From Poecilobothrus nobilitatus (lineage: Eukaryota > Arthropoda > Insecta > Diptera > Dolichopodidae), in the NCBI GenBank assembly GCA_947095535.1, contig OX352772.1:33065445-33129444 (forward strand): a stretch of DNA of 64,000 nt, given 5' to 3'. The position numbers and the translations under genes were made by a program. Numbering within the stretch: the first letter of the stretch is position 1; each line of letters starts with the position of its first letter. The notes under the pieces are model-generated. The model did no database searches. It had not been told where the DNA came from and was given only the letters and a program-made list of their open reading frames with translations. Positions 27,501-37,805 of this stretch are shown piece by piece.

Positions 27501-28194
27501 TGGTCGCATTTTAACACCATTAAAACGTGAACCATTAGAATATGTTGCTGTTGGTGTTGGTATTAAAAAGAAAAATCGTAAAAAAAATAGAAATTTTATT
27601 GGTGAACGTTCTGAATCACCATTAGGTTTACCATCACCTCCAAAAATTTATTTTAGTGGTGGTAGCGGTAAAAAACGTCGTGATATGAGACCATTAAATG
27701 TTAGTCCATTAGCAACTCATAGCGGTCCAGAACGTAACAATCAAAATATGTATGCAGAATGGAATGGTACATCAATGGTTATTTATAATCGTAATCATGC
27801 ACAATCTCCAACACCACATCATCGTAATAAAAATAATATGACTAGAAGTAGTAGTAGCAGTAATTGCCCAAATATTAAAGGAAATAATTCAAATGAAACT
27901 GAAACTGAAATTTGTCAACAACAACAACAACAACAACAGCAGCAACAACATCATCATATAAATCAAAATAAGCAAATTGATATGAGTCGAGTTCAATATA
28001 GACCAAGTCAAGCATCACAAGATTTGCACAAATTAAAAAAATTAGAATTGTCATATGCTGAAGTGTTAAGAAGAGCTGATGCTTGTAAACATAATCATAA
28101 TCAACATCCAAATTCACAACATCAACATAATTTCCATAATAATAATAACCATCATCATCAAAATAATCATAATTATCATCAGAGAAGAAAATAA
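12519..28194 (+). CDS. Cen: Centrocortin/CDR2-like coiled-coil protein, 3' part of gene
   Basis: Exons with matching phases are 12519-12667, 14684-14888, 14975-15221, 15317-15425, 16624-16777 and 26548-28194 (stop TAA). The first two exons encode a continuous charged coiled coil (LREVNDARLHCYETLD, QDLERKNEKLNKENIKLQ) that lines up with the second coiled-coil segment of vertebrate CDR2. The last exon opens with NPYRELLEKYEALVEIQ and later has RPEYRELFKEIFAVLRK, both conserved C-terminal CDR2 blocks. The rest of that exon is Ser/Asn-rich, with a Gln run followed by His and a His/Asn-rich tail ending RRK. Fly Centrocortin is a centrosomal protein of early embryos; CDR2 is a paraneoplastic antigen. 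Family assignment is from recognised motifs, function is by homology. The N-terminus lies outside the window. An alternative last exon at 22085 is listed separately. Introns here range from 86 bp to nearly 10 kb. Confidence 0.85.
13183..13217. other. Short hairpin in intron
   Basis: GTGTTCTCCGTCC and GGACAGAGAACAC pair over 13 bp with one G-T/mismatch position and a 9-nt pyrimidine-rich loop. No associated gene or longer element is evident. Confidence 0.6.
13415..13490 (+). repeat. Fragment of a dispersed repeat, possibly a LINE 3' end
   Basis: GGTTTTAGTGATTAAAAATC, then CTCACACTCCCATGGGGGCTT resembles, on the opposite strand, 62345-62470 (GGGTTTAGTCAGTAAGAATC, CTGATACCACCAAGGGGG). Such a block reminds me of non-LTR retrotransposon 3' ends in insects. 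That class is a guess. Confidence 0.35.
13726..13914 (+). mobile_element. tRNA-derived SINE, copy 3
   Basis: The tRNA-like head GGGGCCTCGGTGCTC contains A box TAGTGGGTAAGAGCG and B-box region GGCTTCGAATTTCACAC. Between them sits a perfect palindrome AGAGCGTA/TACGCTCT where an anticodon arm would be. It is followed by the CGTCGTAAGAATATTTCCCCC body, the GGCTGTGTAATTTCCTTGTT segment and a short A-rich 3' tail. It lies in an intron of the Centrocortin-like gene in the gene's orientation. It is not a functional tRNA: there is no acceptor stem and the anticodon arm is replaced. Confidence 0.85.
17731..19296. mobile_element. Non-autonomous hAT-like element with 7-bp target duplication
   Basis: CAGAGACTACATAGAGATGT at 17731 is repeated inverted at the right end (ACATCTCTATGTAGTCTCTG, 19277-19296). 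The match extends to 25 of 26 bp. ATATTAC directly precedes the left end (17724-17730) and directly follows the right end (19297-19303). CAGAG termini fit hAT elements (CAGNG), which usually make 8-bp TSDs; only 7 bp match here. The 1566-bp body has no transposase-like frame and contains a nested MITE at 18390-18761. It lies in the intron after the last shared exon. Confidence 0.8.
18390..18761. mobile_element. Tc1/mariner-like MITE nested in the hAT-like element
   Basis: CAGTATCCAGCAAAAGTAATG at 18390 faces the inverted CATGACATTTGCTGGATACTG ending at 18761. The termini match at all but two or three positions over 21 bp. TA flanks both sides (18388-18389 and 18762-18763), as expected for the TA target of IS630/Tc1/mariner elements, and CAGT is a frequent Tc1-like terminus. 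The 372-bp interior is A+T-rich and non-coding. Confidence 0.8.
20197..20360 (+). mobile_element. tRNA-derived SINE, best-preserved head (copy 4)
   Basis: GGGCCTCGGTGAC is followed by A box TAGTGAGTAAG (20212-20222) and B box GGTTCGAATCC (20260-20270). The B box sits in an intact T-arm-like stem, GTGTGGG/CCCACAC. The body CGTCGTAAGAATTATTCCCCC and GGCTGTGTAATTTCC matches copies 1 and 3. The segment GTCGTAAGAA/TTACGAC can itself pair. Intronic, same orientation as the gene. Confidence 0.85.
21113..21150. repeat. TATG/ACAT microsatellite hairpin
   Basis: ATATGTATGTATGTA and TACATACATATAT face each other across a CATTCCA loop. It is a microsatellite-type palindrome and probably simple repeat slippage. 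Confidence 0.7.
22085..22285 (+). CDS. Cen: Alternative last exon of the Centrocortin-like gene
   Basis: The acceptor is at ATTATAG, and the exon starts in phase 0, the same phase as the exon at 26548, so either can follow the donor at 16777. It encodes 66 residues then TAG. It opens AECVICSKTTKYLHVLP, with CVIC (CxxC) complementing CTRC (CxxC) in the exon just upstream (16624-16777). It ends with a tryptophan/leucine-rich segment (LFRWMLKILQWPALVIYRM) that could be a membrane-binding or amphipathic helix. A possible AATAAA lies at 22857-22862. The shared phase, open frame and codon-like composition support a real exon. I do not recognise the peptide, and transcript evidence would be needed to confirm its use. 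Confidence 0.6.
   Translation, partial: AECVICSKTTKYLHVLPIQLDQIMIELWNKMKNLPLFRWMLKILQWPALVIYRMISLPQDDYFSFM
22857..22862 (+). terminator. Possible polyadenylation signal for the short isoform
   Basis: AATAAA lies 572 bp after the stop at 22285, inside TTGTCAATAAAATTAC. Such hexamers are frequent by chance in DNA this A+T-rich. Confidence 0.3.
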
Positions 28195-30015
28195 GTTATA
28201 TATGTATATATATGTATAAATATTAATTATATATCATTTCTATACAGGATGTCTTGTATAATATAAGGGAATTATCTGAAGAAACATTTAAAATATATAT
28301 CCTACATCTTGATCTTAAAATTTTATCTTTGCTTAAAGATCATCTATCATTCCCTATATATATTATATTTCTTAACTATTGCAGGACAACTTGTTTAAAA
28401 TTAATTATATATAAAATTAATTATGTTATGATTTCATGTATGTAGGATTTTTTTAAGTATATATAATATAATTTTTTTTATTTATAAATTTAGTTTTTGT
28501 TTTCGTTTTTTTTTTTTCTCAAATCTAAAATACTCAAAATCAAAAAAAGCTCAATATTTATATACATATATTTAAAAAATAAAAAAAAACAATGCAAAAA
28601 ATAATACTTTAAATATATAGTTATTTTTTTCTTTTTTAAAAATAAACATAATAAAAAAAATTCCTATGTATAGGTAAATACATAACTATATACTTTAAAA
28701 TTACTTTATTTCGTTTTAATTTAAAAAAATTACATTCAAAAAAAAAAAAAACTCAGCTCTTATACTTTATAAATACTTTTAAATACTTAAAAAAAAAAAT
28801 TAACTATAATAAAACTATAAGGTACGTTTAATACTAAAGAGTTTCTTAGGTATAGATACTTTTAATGCGAACATCGAATATCATATAACTTTATACATAC
28901 TTTTTTTTTTATAATTTATCACTTTTTCTTTTTAGAATTTTTTTCTTTTTTGAATTTTAGAATGATTTAGAATATTTTCTCAAATTTTATTAAACATACA
29001 ATAATCCTACATACATAAAATAATTAAATGTGTCATTCCATAAAATAAAAAAAATAAAAAGAAAATTTTTACATAAATATATAAATAATAACAATATTTC
29101 AAATATAATAAATAATTACTAATAAAATTTCAATTGAAATATTTACATATAATAAATTGTACACCAATTTAAATTTCATTTGTTTTAAATTTTACGGCTA
29201 CTGCAACTGCAGTTATTATCTAAATTTAATATGTAAAAAACAAATTCAAATTAAATTATTACCACCACCGCGCTGAAGAAATTGAATTTAAAAATTGTAC
29301 CGAAACTTTTAAGCAATTCTATATAATACATATTAATATACGAAACATCACATATGGCCTTTTTGAACTTGGAACTTTGGAACTTTGGTATATAAGTATG
29401 AAACTTGTAAAAACTTTAAAAAGAGAGAAATGTAAAGTGACACGAAAAAAACGAGAAATAAAACTGTCATTTGGTCTCATTTGGAATTTTTGCAATTCCA
29501 AGTAAAATTACTCAACACTTTTCTTTCAAAAAGCTTTTACTACTTTGATTTTTGACAGTTCATAAAAAAAAAAAACAAAATAAACCAAAACGGTCATTAA
29601 AAAATTTTATTTTTTATTTAATTTTCTGAAATAAATAATATCGCGTTCGTAAGAATAAACACTTACATATTATTAAAAAATTCTTAATATTATCATAATA
29701 AAAACGTTAAAATTTTTAAATTTTAAACAATATTTTTTTTCTAACCTCAAATAAATTTCGTTATAACCTCAAATAATTGAAAGTTGTTAACAATTAACTA
29801 ATAACAATTTGTAATACTTCATTCTATAATGATTAAATTATAGAAATTTTACTTTCAAAAACTTTAAAATAAGCGGAAATGAATCAACATGGTATCCCAT
29901 TTTTCTCAATTTAAAGTATCAAAAAGAGAAAAGTTTTTTGCATACCAAACAGTAAAACTTGTACGACTTTTTAAAATTTTAAATTAGACCTAATAAACCT
30001 ATAACATAATAGGTT

Positions 30016-30557
30016 TCAGAATAGGGCAGAACAGCAAACAATTAAACCTCAAGCAATTTAGAACAATTTAGAACAACTTCGAACAGAAAATTTAATGAAC
30101 ACTTTTTTGTTCTAGGATTTTACCTATCAAAATTGACAAATAATTATCAAACAAAACAAAAAATTGTTTGCTAAATGCTAATTCATTACAAAAACTTCAT
30201 TACAAAAATTTTGTTTTTTATTAGTTTTTATTAAATTTGTCATATATTTTTTCTTTATAAAAATTGTATCACTTTTTCACCACTTTTCACTTTTACTAAT
30301 ATAAATCTGTCAAAATTAAAAAAAAAAAACAACGAAAAAATTTGTCCAGAAGTGTTGTTGCAAAAAAAAAAAACCAGAACAGAAAAATGTAACCTAGAAC
30401 AGTAAATTTTAGTATAACTTAATGAACACCAAATTCGAACACTTTCGGACAACAAAAAAAAACACTATTCTAAAACTAATGAACGCCAAAACCTGTACTA
30501 GATTGTGTGATTTTATGTTCTAGATTGTTCTAATTCGTTGTAGAACTGACTAATTTT
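30016..30557 (+). repeat. AGAAC-rich repeat, copy 1 (empty-site copy)
   Basis: It shares with 53889-54645 the start AGGGCAGAACAGCA, AATTTAGAACAACTTCGAAC and AATGAACACTTTTTTGTTCT. It also shares the end ACACTTTCGGACAACAAAAA, ACTAATGAACGCCAAAACCTG and TTCTAGATTGTTCTAATTC. It lacks the 362-bp insert present in copy 2. No coding capacity; class unknown. Confidence 0.6.
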
Positions 30558-30584
30558 GTTTTTTTTTTTTTCCTGTTATACTCC

Positions 30585-30660
30585 ACTAGGGAGCATAGGG
30601 CTTCCACTTGAAGTCTCCAATCTTCCCTGACTGATAAACACACCTAATGATTCCTATACA
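30585..30660 (-). repeat. GC-richer repeat fragment, possibly retrotransposon-derived
   Basis: TACTCCACTAGGGAGCATAG, GGCTTCCACTTGAAGTCTCC stands out from its A+T-rich surroundings. It reminds me of 3' ends of insect LINEs in reverse orientation. This is a weak call based on resemblance only. Confidence 0.25.
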
Positions 30661-32599
30661 TGTGGCAGTAGTAATTGAATGTTTAATTAGGTACATAACT
30701 TATTAAAATCGTGACTAGACTTTTTATCTAATGTATAGAATGGATGAAATTTTCAGTAAAAATTCTAAAATTCTAAAATTCTCAGTTTCATAACGTATTA
30801 ATAATTTCACTTGTTTTTTTAATTTTTTTTTAGAAGTTATTATAAGTTTCAGATAATTGTAACAAAAAAAAAAAAAAACAGACCATATGGAAAAAATATA
30901 AGTTAATATATTGGTTTATATATTTGATAAAATATGTTGATTTTACATCACTTTGGTATTAATTTTATGAATATCAAATACATATGTATAGGTATCAAAG
31001 ACCATATGTATGTAAAAATAGTAGCCCGTAGCTGTACCCATACCCATAAATAATTAAACAAAAACAAAATTTATATTTTTGATTTAAAAAAAAAATAAAA
31101 TAGCCCTAAAGTATAGTACAGTCCCATCACTACAATTTCTACTTCAAAACTTTAACATAAAAAACAAATACCTTTCCTTTAATATTCCGAATAAAACAAC
31201 AAAAGATTATATACAAGAGAAAATTATTTAAAAATAAAATTAAAATATATATAAATTAAATAAAATAATAATTAATATATTCTGTAAAAACAAAAAAAAA
31301 AAAAGGATTTTATCTATAAAAATCTATAATATTTCCATTATATGATTTATAATTTAAAAATTATTTATATACGTTTACAATAAATATAATAAATTAATTT
31401 TTCTTTTTTTTTTTTCTATTTTAAATGAAAATGGTGTATGTAAAATTTGTAATTATTATAATAAAAATATTAAGATGAAAATAAAATAATTATTTTAATA
31501 TTCTATATTATAATTTATTTAAATATACAAAAAATTAAATAAAAAAAAAATTTTAAATTTATGTGTTATGTTAAATATATATATATTTATTTTAACAATT
31601 AATTAATTTATGAATAATTGTTTTCTATCCGTAATATCATCATTTTAATTAATTATATAGGTTGTACATGCATCTGATATCTGATCCAAAATTTTAAATT
31701 ATATTTCTATTAAATTTACGCTAAATTTATTTTTTTTTACTATACAAAAAAAATAATTAAATAAAAAATGTTTAAATACATATTTAATTTTTTTTTTTTT
31801 TGTTTTTGTTATTTAGAAAAAAAAAATAAATAAATAAATAACAATTTTGATTTTATTTGTTTATTTTATATTATTATAAATATAATATAAAAATTTAATT
31901 TTTGATACTATATAATTTTAAATAACATTCAAATAATTTTTTTTTTCTTTCCACTTAATTTTGTATATATTTTATATATTTATATAAATTATAAAAAAAA
32001 AAAACAAAAAGTTAAATATGTATAATTATCTATTTTTTTTTTTTTTTTTTTCAATAAACCGAGTAAAATTAATTGTAATTTCAATAAAATAAAAACAAAA
32101 AACAAAAAATGAGATCCATTCCTTTTATTATATAATTTTATTTTAGATATTAAACAAAAAGCTGAAAAAGAATAAAAAAAAAAAAAGGATCAAAATAATA
32201 AATAATGGAAATTAAAAAAAAATTATATAATTAATATAATTAAATTTAAAATAAAAAAAAAAAAAAAAAACATGTAAAAGTTTAATTAATAATTAAAATA
32301 TATACTCTTAACATTAAAAAAAACGAAAATTATTTAATTCAAAAAAGAAAAAAAATGTTTTAATTGTTTTATTTTTTTTTTTTATTATAATAACCCATAA
32401 ATTATATCTAAACCAAGTTCTAGTTTGTATAATATTCTCATAAATACAGTTTATATCTCACGATATATAAATAGTCAAAACTGTTAAATATTTATGTTCA
32501 TAAAAAAATGTTACAAAATAATTTTATTTATAAACATTTGTAACTTATCAAAAATATAATGAAATTGTCATTATTGGTCATTATTGTCAGGATAATCTA

Positions 32600-32670
32600 G
32601 CGCAATATTGAATTGCGGCGGTGCACGTGCCGCATTTAGCGCTGCATGGTTGTACTGAACGATTTGCAGC
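32600..32670. other. Isolated GC-rich, near-palindromic patch
   Basis: Around 32617-32635, GCGGCGGTGCACGTGCCGC is a near-palindrome with CpGs and an E-box-like CACGTG core variant, in otherwise A+T-rich sequence. No gene start follows on either strand that I can support. It may be a regulatory site or a repeat remnant. Confidence 0.3.
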
Positions 32671-33673
32671 AAAATTAAATGACATTTAATTTTGTTTGAC
32701 ATTTTGTATATTTTTATTTTATTTAAATCGTTTTTGTTTTTTTTTAATCTTACATTTTTTATCTCTCAATTTACCAATTTTTAACAAAATGCTTAACATT
32801 CAAAAATGTTCACAAAATTGTGTAAACAAAAATTTTTGACATTAAAGCGTAGTAAAATCATTTGTACATACACAATGTACTGTATTTTGTTTTACTTTTT
32901 TCAAAAATGTTTGATCAAATTGAAAGTGAATTGATATAAGAACACTTATTTTGAATAAAAATTCGTATTATATTTTTTATAATTTATTTAAAATATTTAT
33001 TTTGCTCCAAATAACACTTATGTAATAAAATTTTCCTAGTTGCGTCCATTTTTTGCTCGATAAGGAATAAAACAATATGTACTACAAAATCAAAACAGCA
33101 GCAGGTTTTCATACAAATATCAAAAATATAATGCATGTATATATGTACATCACGTTATTGTTCTGCAGCATTGAGTTTATGAAAATGTCTAGAACTAGAT
33201 ACATATGTATACCCTTTTATAAAATTGAAGCCAAATATCATTTTCAAGCTTTCAAGCTAACAGAGTAAAACACTCCTTGAAATTCGAGCTAATTTCAAGT
33301 CAAGTATTCAAGTCGCCCTATAAACGCGATATATTATTTTGGTTGCCACTACATACGAAAAACAAGCACACAATGAAAATATGTAAATGCAACCATCAAG
33401 TTTTCATCGCAACCATCACGCAAAAGTTGTTCAACTTTCAACTTTAAATCAGAATTTAAACTATAACAGCTAATTGTTAAATGTCATTATGCATTTCATT
33501 ATTGTTATTTGATTAAATCTCAGTAAGTGATAATTCTTAAATAAAAGTAATTAACTTGACCAAAAAAATATTGTTAAATTTTGGAAATAAACATAACTAT
33601 ATTAGTACTTTATGTATTTTTCTATAATTTGATACCTAAGGTTTTTCATATTTTACAGCTTCATGGTTGTGTG

Positions 33674-33991
33674 ATGGCTACGTTCATTGTGCTCAAGCCA
33701 TTTAAACACAAAACTTTTGAAAAACAAGAAATAAATACAGAAGCAAACGTTAAATCAAATGTCTCTGGACTCGAGTGCGTTTCTTTTCTTACTTTAAGTA
33801 GAGTTTATACGTTTATAGAATTAACTACCGCATTCACATGCAGAGTTAAACTTTACTCTGCCATTTGGAAAGGATTTGATTTAAATGTTAATTTTAATTC
33901 TCAAAATCAGTTGGGAAAATTTATTTATTTCAAACGAGAAGAAATTATACTATTTTTTCAAAAATTATATAAGCTGTGTTTTTTTTATTAA
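33674..33991 (+). CDS. Orphan open reading frame, doubtful
   Basis: A 105-residue frame begins ATGGCTACGTTC, shortly after a possible acceptor (TTTTACAG at 33658). Its composition is less biased to poly-A codons than the surrounding spurious frames. I see no domain or motif and do not recognise it. It lies just left of the THAP-type element and may be a chance frame or repeat debris. Confidence 0.2.
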   Translation: MATFIVLKPFKHKTFEKQEINTEANVKSNVSGLECVSFLTLSRVYTFIELTTAFTCRVKLYSAIWKGFDLNVNFNSQNQLGKFIYFKREEIILFFQKLYKLCFFY

Positions 33992-34047
33992 TCCGATCGC
34001 AAATTTTTATGAATTTTCTTACAAAACGTTGATCCAACTTTTATGAA

Positions 34048-34080
34048 AATCTCTATACATATAAATTATGTATAGAGATT
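34048..34080. other. Perfect 14-bp stem hairpin
   Basis: AATCTCTATACATA and TATGTATAGAGATT are exact inverse complements separated by a 5-nt TAAAT loop. It lies 117 bp outside the left TIR of the THAP-type element. Its role is unknown. Confidence 0.75.
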
Positions 34081-34196
34081 AAGAAAAATTATAAATTTCG
34101 ATTTGTTGACAGGTTTCAAAATGACATTTGACAGTCAACATAACGATAAATCAAAACAAAAATTTTAATTATTATGTACATACGTATGCTGTGAAC

Positions 34197-36559
34197 CATA
34201 ACCTACATTAATTTTTAGAAGACCTGGACATCGAAATACTTAAATGTGTTTGTGCAAATTGTAAATGTATTTTGAGAAAAAGCTTCGAAAAATTACATTT
34301 TTTTAACAATTTTTAACAATTTTCTTTTCGAGTTTTCGATATGAAATATTTACCCAAACATGCCAAATTGTATATTAAAATAAAATTTGGAAATTTTTCT
34401 TTAACATACCAAAATTTCAGCTTTCAACTCGAAATTTTTAACATATTTTCAACAAAATAAAATTTTTAGTTTTTCTCTAGCATTTCATATCGTCGCTATT
34501 TAATACGCTCAAAAAATTATGAGAGTACACAATTATAATAAATTTGTGAACATAACCTAATAATTTAAAAGCTTTCTAATAGATTGTACTGCAAATTTGG
34601 AAAATATATTTTAGTTCAAACTAAGTTTTTATATTTTTAATTATATTAAAAAATTATAAAATTTATATAAAAATAAGTTTGAAGTTTTATCTTTATGTCA
34701 ATAAAAAAATTAACCTTCAAATCATATTTTTCAGCAATATTTTAAAGAAAAGAAAAAAGAAGTACCAAATTCTGGTTAAGCAATTTTCGTTTTTTTCTAT
34801 ACAGTCTATAAAAAAAAAATTATTGTAAATAGAATATTTATGTACTTACATGAAATAGAATAATCTTTTTATGAATAAAATTTTAATTCCAATACTATTT
34901 GATAAGTAATAGAAAAAAATTAGGTAATATTTTATTTTAAATAACTCTAAATTTTAGTAATATTTTATTTTATGTAGTCATATTTTTGTAGAGTTAAATT
35001 TTTGAATTGAATTATTATTTTTAAAAGATTTTATTGTATGAATACCTATTTAAAAAAATTAATTAATTATTTAGTGCCTAATATTGCTTTTTTTAATAAT
35101 TTCCTTAAATAAAGTGGGTGGAAAACATTCGGTTGTTGGGTATAAATCCAATTATAATAATAGCACGATATCTGTAGCTACTTTTAAATTTCCGGATAAA
35201 GAGCCTTTGAGAAGCTTAAAAGAGATTTGTACAAAGATCAGACTGGCAACCAAGAGCTTATAGTTCCAAATGTAAATTGCATTTTTCAGAATCGTGGTTT
35301 AAATTAAATAATGATAAAAGTTCGCGTTTAATACCAGATGCAGTTCCAAGTATATTCACCAATTACTTGGTAAATTTAATAGAAACGAATGATAAAAACT
35401 TACGCGATGATAATATAATTTTAAATTTCTATAATTTAGTTTTAAATGTTAGTGAAAAAATAAATTTAAAATACTGGAAATTATATAAAGGCCAAAATAA
35501 TATTATTTTATATATTTTAATAGAAAATAATTACTTTAAATGTGATTTTAAATTTATAATAATAATTAATAACGATCTAAGTTACCTGTTTGACAGGTAA
35601 TACAGAAATAAAAGAATTTCAAAATACTGAACGATATTGAAAAACGCAAAAAATGAAATAGTATTATTGACTAAATTAACCTTTTTGATATGAAGATACC
35701 TATATATAGTTGGGATACAATCATCATGTCATTTTTCATTTTTGCCCACTCAAGATCTATTATTACTATCCGGTCGGAAAATATTGATTTTTTTGATATT
35801 TTTTTTGTTTTTTACTTTTTTTAATGTTGTTTTGTTGTAAATTAATTACTTTATTTTGTTTTATTAAATTTTATTTTAAATACATCATATTATTTAGTTA
35901 AAAAATTATTTATATATTATTTGTATGTGTTAATATATTTGTTTTTATTATTTTAGTTTAAGGCCTAGTCTTCAGGCGATACCACTTTAAAAATAATCGC
36001 CATATCCCCTACCTCAAAAGAAAAGGCGAATAACTTATAATATTAATTTATTTTATTATAGTAATAAAAATTTTAAATAAGTTAACATAAATTAACTTAT
36101 TGTAAAAATAGTTAAATAGTTTATTTTTTGCACTTAATTTTATATGCATTCTAAAAAATTTACAATATTTATTAAAGCGAATCGATATTGAATAAAAATT
36201 CGTTTTCAACATTTTTTTTGCTCAGTAATGTACCAAATTAATGCTCTTTTAAAAAGTTTTTAAGAAGCTTTTTTTTGTTGAAAAGTAGTTGGAAGACATT
36301 TTTTAAAATGCATATTTATGAATGAAAATTTAAAAATTTTAAAAATTTCTTTTTACTAAAAAACGTAAAATAGATGGAACTTTAATGCTCCCTTAGGACG
36401 AAATTAAAAAAAATCTGTAGTTTTTGTGTTATTTCGAATTTTCTAGGAGGACTACTATTTTTTTCCATAAGACTACGTGTATTTTTTTTGAAAAAAAGGA
36501 CTACTATTTAGCTTTCCTCTCTCAATGTCCAGGCCTTCTAAAGATTAATGTAGGTTATG
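34197..36559 (+). mobile_element. THAP-domain DNA transposon (P-like), degraded
   Basis: The termini are inverted repeats of about 38 bp. The left reads CATAACCTACATTAATTTTT with AGAAGACCTGGACATCGA. The right end, read inverted, is CATAACCTACATTAATCTTT with AGAAGGCCTGGACATTGA, so there are only a few mismatches. Inside, 35118-35600 encodes a broken THAP domain and following sequence. THAP domains are the DNA-binding domains of P-element transposases and relatives, which supports a P-like assignment. I could not find an 8-bp TSD: the flanks are ATGTAC-type microsatellite on both sides, which obscures it. The remaining interior is A+T-rich with no long frame. Confidence 0.6.
35118..35600 (+). 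pseudogene. Degenerate THAP-domain transposase fragment
   Basis: One frame gives GYKSNYNNSTISVATFKFPD (35148 on), the first half of a THAP domain. A second frame, open from about 35270 to 35600, gives CKLHFSESWFKLN, then SSRLIPDAVPSIF, the HF and AVP(T/S)IF signatures of the second half. The shared first-half cysteine appears replaced, and at least one frameshift separates the halves. Downstream, YWKLYKGQNNIILYILIENN, then INNDLS resembles the segment following THAP domains in P-like transposases. Non-functional as read. Confidence 0.6.
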
Positions 36560-36932
36560 TGTGTACGCATGTACGTACATTAAAAATGGTTTAAAAAAAT
36601 AATAAATACGCATAATTAATAATTAATTAACAGAAGCTTTATTAAAGTTATATTGTCTTAAAATAAAAACTTAATGTTCTTATTTTTTTTAATACTTTAG
36701 GTTACTTATTGCTATTTCACTCTAACTTTACAAAAATGCGATTTTTTTCTGGGTTAAGCCACTTTGGCATTACATATAAATGAAAATATTAAAAATACTT
36801 GTGGCATAATTTAAATGTTTTTTATACAATTCAATATTTATTTTTTGAAATAACGAAATAAAAAAACAAAATTATTCTTAAAAATTATAACTAATAAAAA
36901 ATAAGTATTAAAATATTAAATAAAATAGTATT

Positions 36933-37743
36933 TTACACTTCATCTTCCAAGTACGTAAAAATAATTTCATCGACATGGTTTGCACTTTTCCGATTTTCAT
37001 ATAATGCGTGGTCTATTGGTGGTATAAATTTTATTAATTCTACCAAATCTTTCTTTTTTTCTGTAGATATTTTCCAGGGTAAGCTAATGTTTGTGTTAAA
37101 TAATCTCGTGCAGGCAATGATCGTTTCTCAATATTTAAAATTGAAAAACAATTTTCTGGGTTAATAAAATATTTAAAAAATATTTTACACAGATAATCTT
37201 TTTCATATTTTAAATACTGGATTTTAAACAAATTAACAGCATTTTTTCTTTCATCTTTCATTCTTCGTGTAATGGAATATTCCATGGGTTTGGAGGAAAA
37301 GAAATCTTTTCAATTAGCCCAAAATCTTGGTCGCATCGTAAATAAGAATGCCCAAAAGCAAGAAATTTATGTTTAATCTTCTTTATTGAGAAATTTTCGT
37401 TTAATACCATTTTTAAGCAAGTTAGCGACATTTTAATATTTTTATTTTGCCCCGCTCATTGATCAGAGTACATAATTAAATTACCAATTGTTACATTTTC
37501 TTTTATGTAATGTAAAAGACAACTAACAACATCATCAGCATCTCTTGATGCGATAGTTTCGATGCGATGTAAATTAAATTTTCGGTCAAAAACTTCAGTA
37601 AACACGTATTTGGACTTATAGTTTTCAGTTGAATATTTGTAAAGATCGTATAACTTATTAATATTTAAATTAGGTGATAAATATTTTCTATCCGAATTCG
37701 AATTACTACTATAGTAGGATTGATAGGCCAGTATTTTATTCAC
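36933..37743 (-). pseudogene. Broken DUF7869-type transposase, C-terminal half
   Basis: Read on the minus strand from 37743, it encodes the catalytic-half pattern of a large insect/plant transposase-like family that I know as DUF7869. SRDADDVVSCLLHYI is followed by LIMYSDQ, a TGA, then AGQNKN, where family members have SD-x-C-GGQN. KHKFLAFGHSYLRCDQDFG, then IEK follows. Frameshifts occur near 37290 and 37075. The C-terminus (LVELIKFIPPIDHALYEN ... YLEDEV) ends at TAA 36933-36935. So there are three lesions: one stop replacing the expected Cys and two frameshifts. The N-terminal side is cut off by GGAC-repeat sequence from about 37806. It is a relative of the apparently domesticated gene at 56172. 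Confidence 0.65.
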
Positions 37744-37805
37744 TATTATTACTAATTCTAAAAGTTCTTTATTGTCTCAAAATGTCAAGTTCCTATCTAA
37801 AGCAT

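Larger units (their letters stand above)
28195..32590. other. 3' UTR/intergenic A+T-rich stretch
   Basis: This follows the long-isoform stop and is presumably in part its 3' UTR, with no clear end. It holds poly-A/T tracts, TATA microsatellites, the AGAAC repeat copy at 30016-30557 and a repeat fragment at 30585-30660. No gene is supported. Confidence 0.6.

Noticed and set aside
26581..28194. Gene starting inside the exon at 26581 as a separate 537-residue protein
   Set aside because: The codon there is TTG, and the frame continues upstream to the acceptor at 26547 in phase with the Centrocortin exons.
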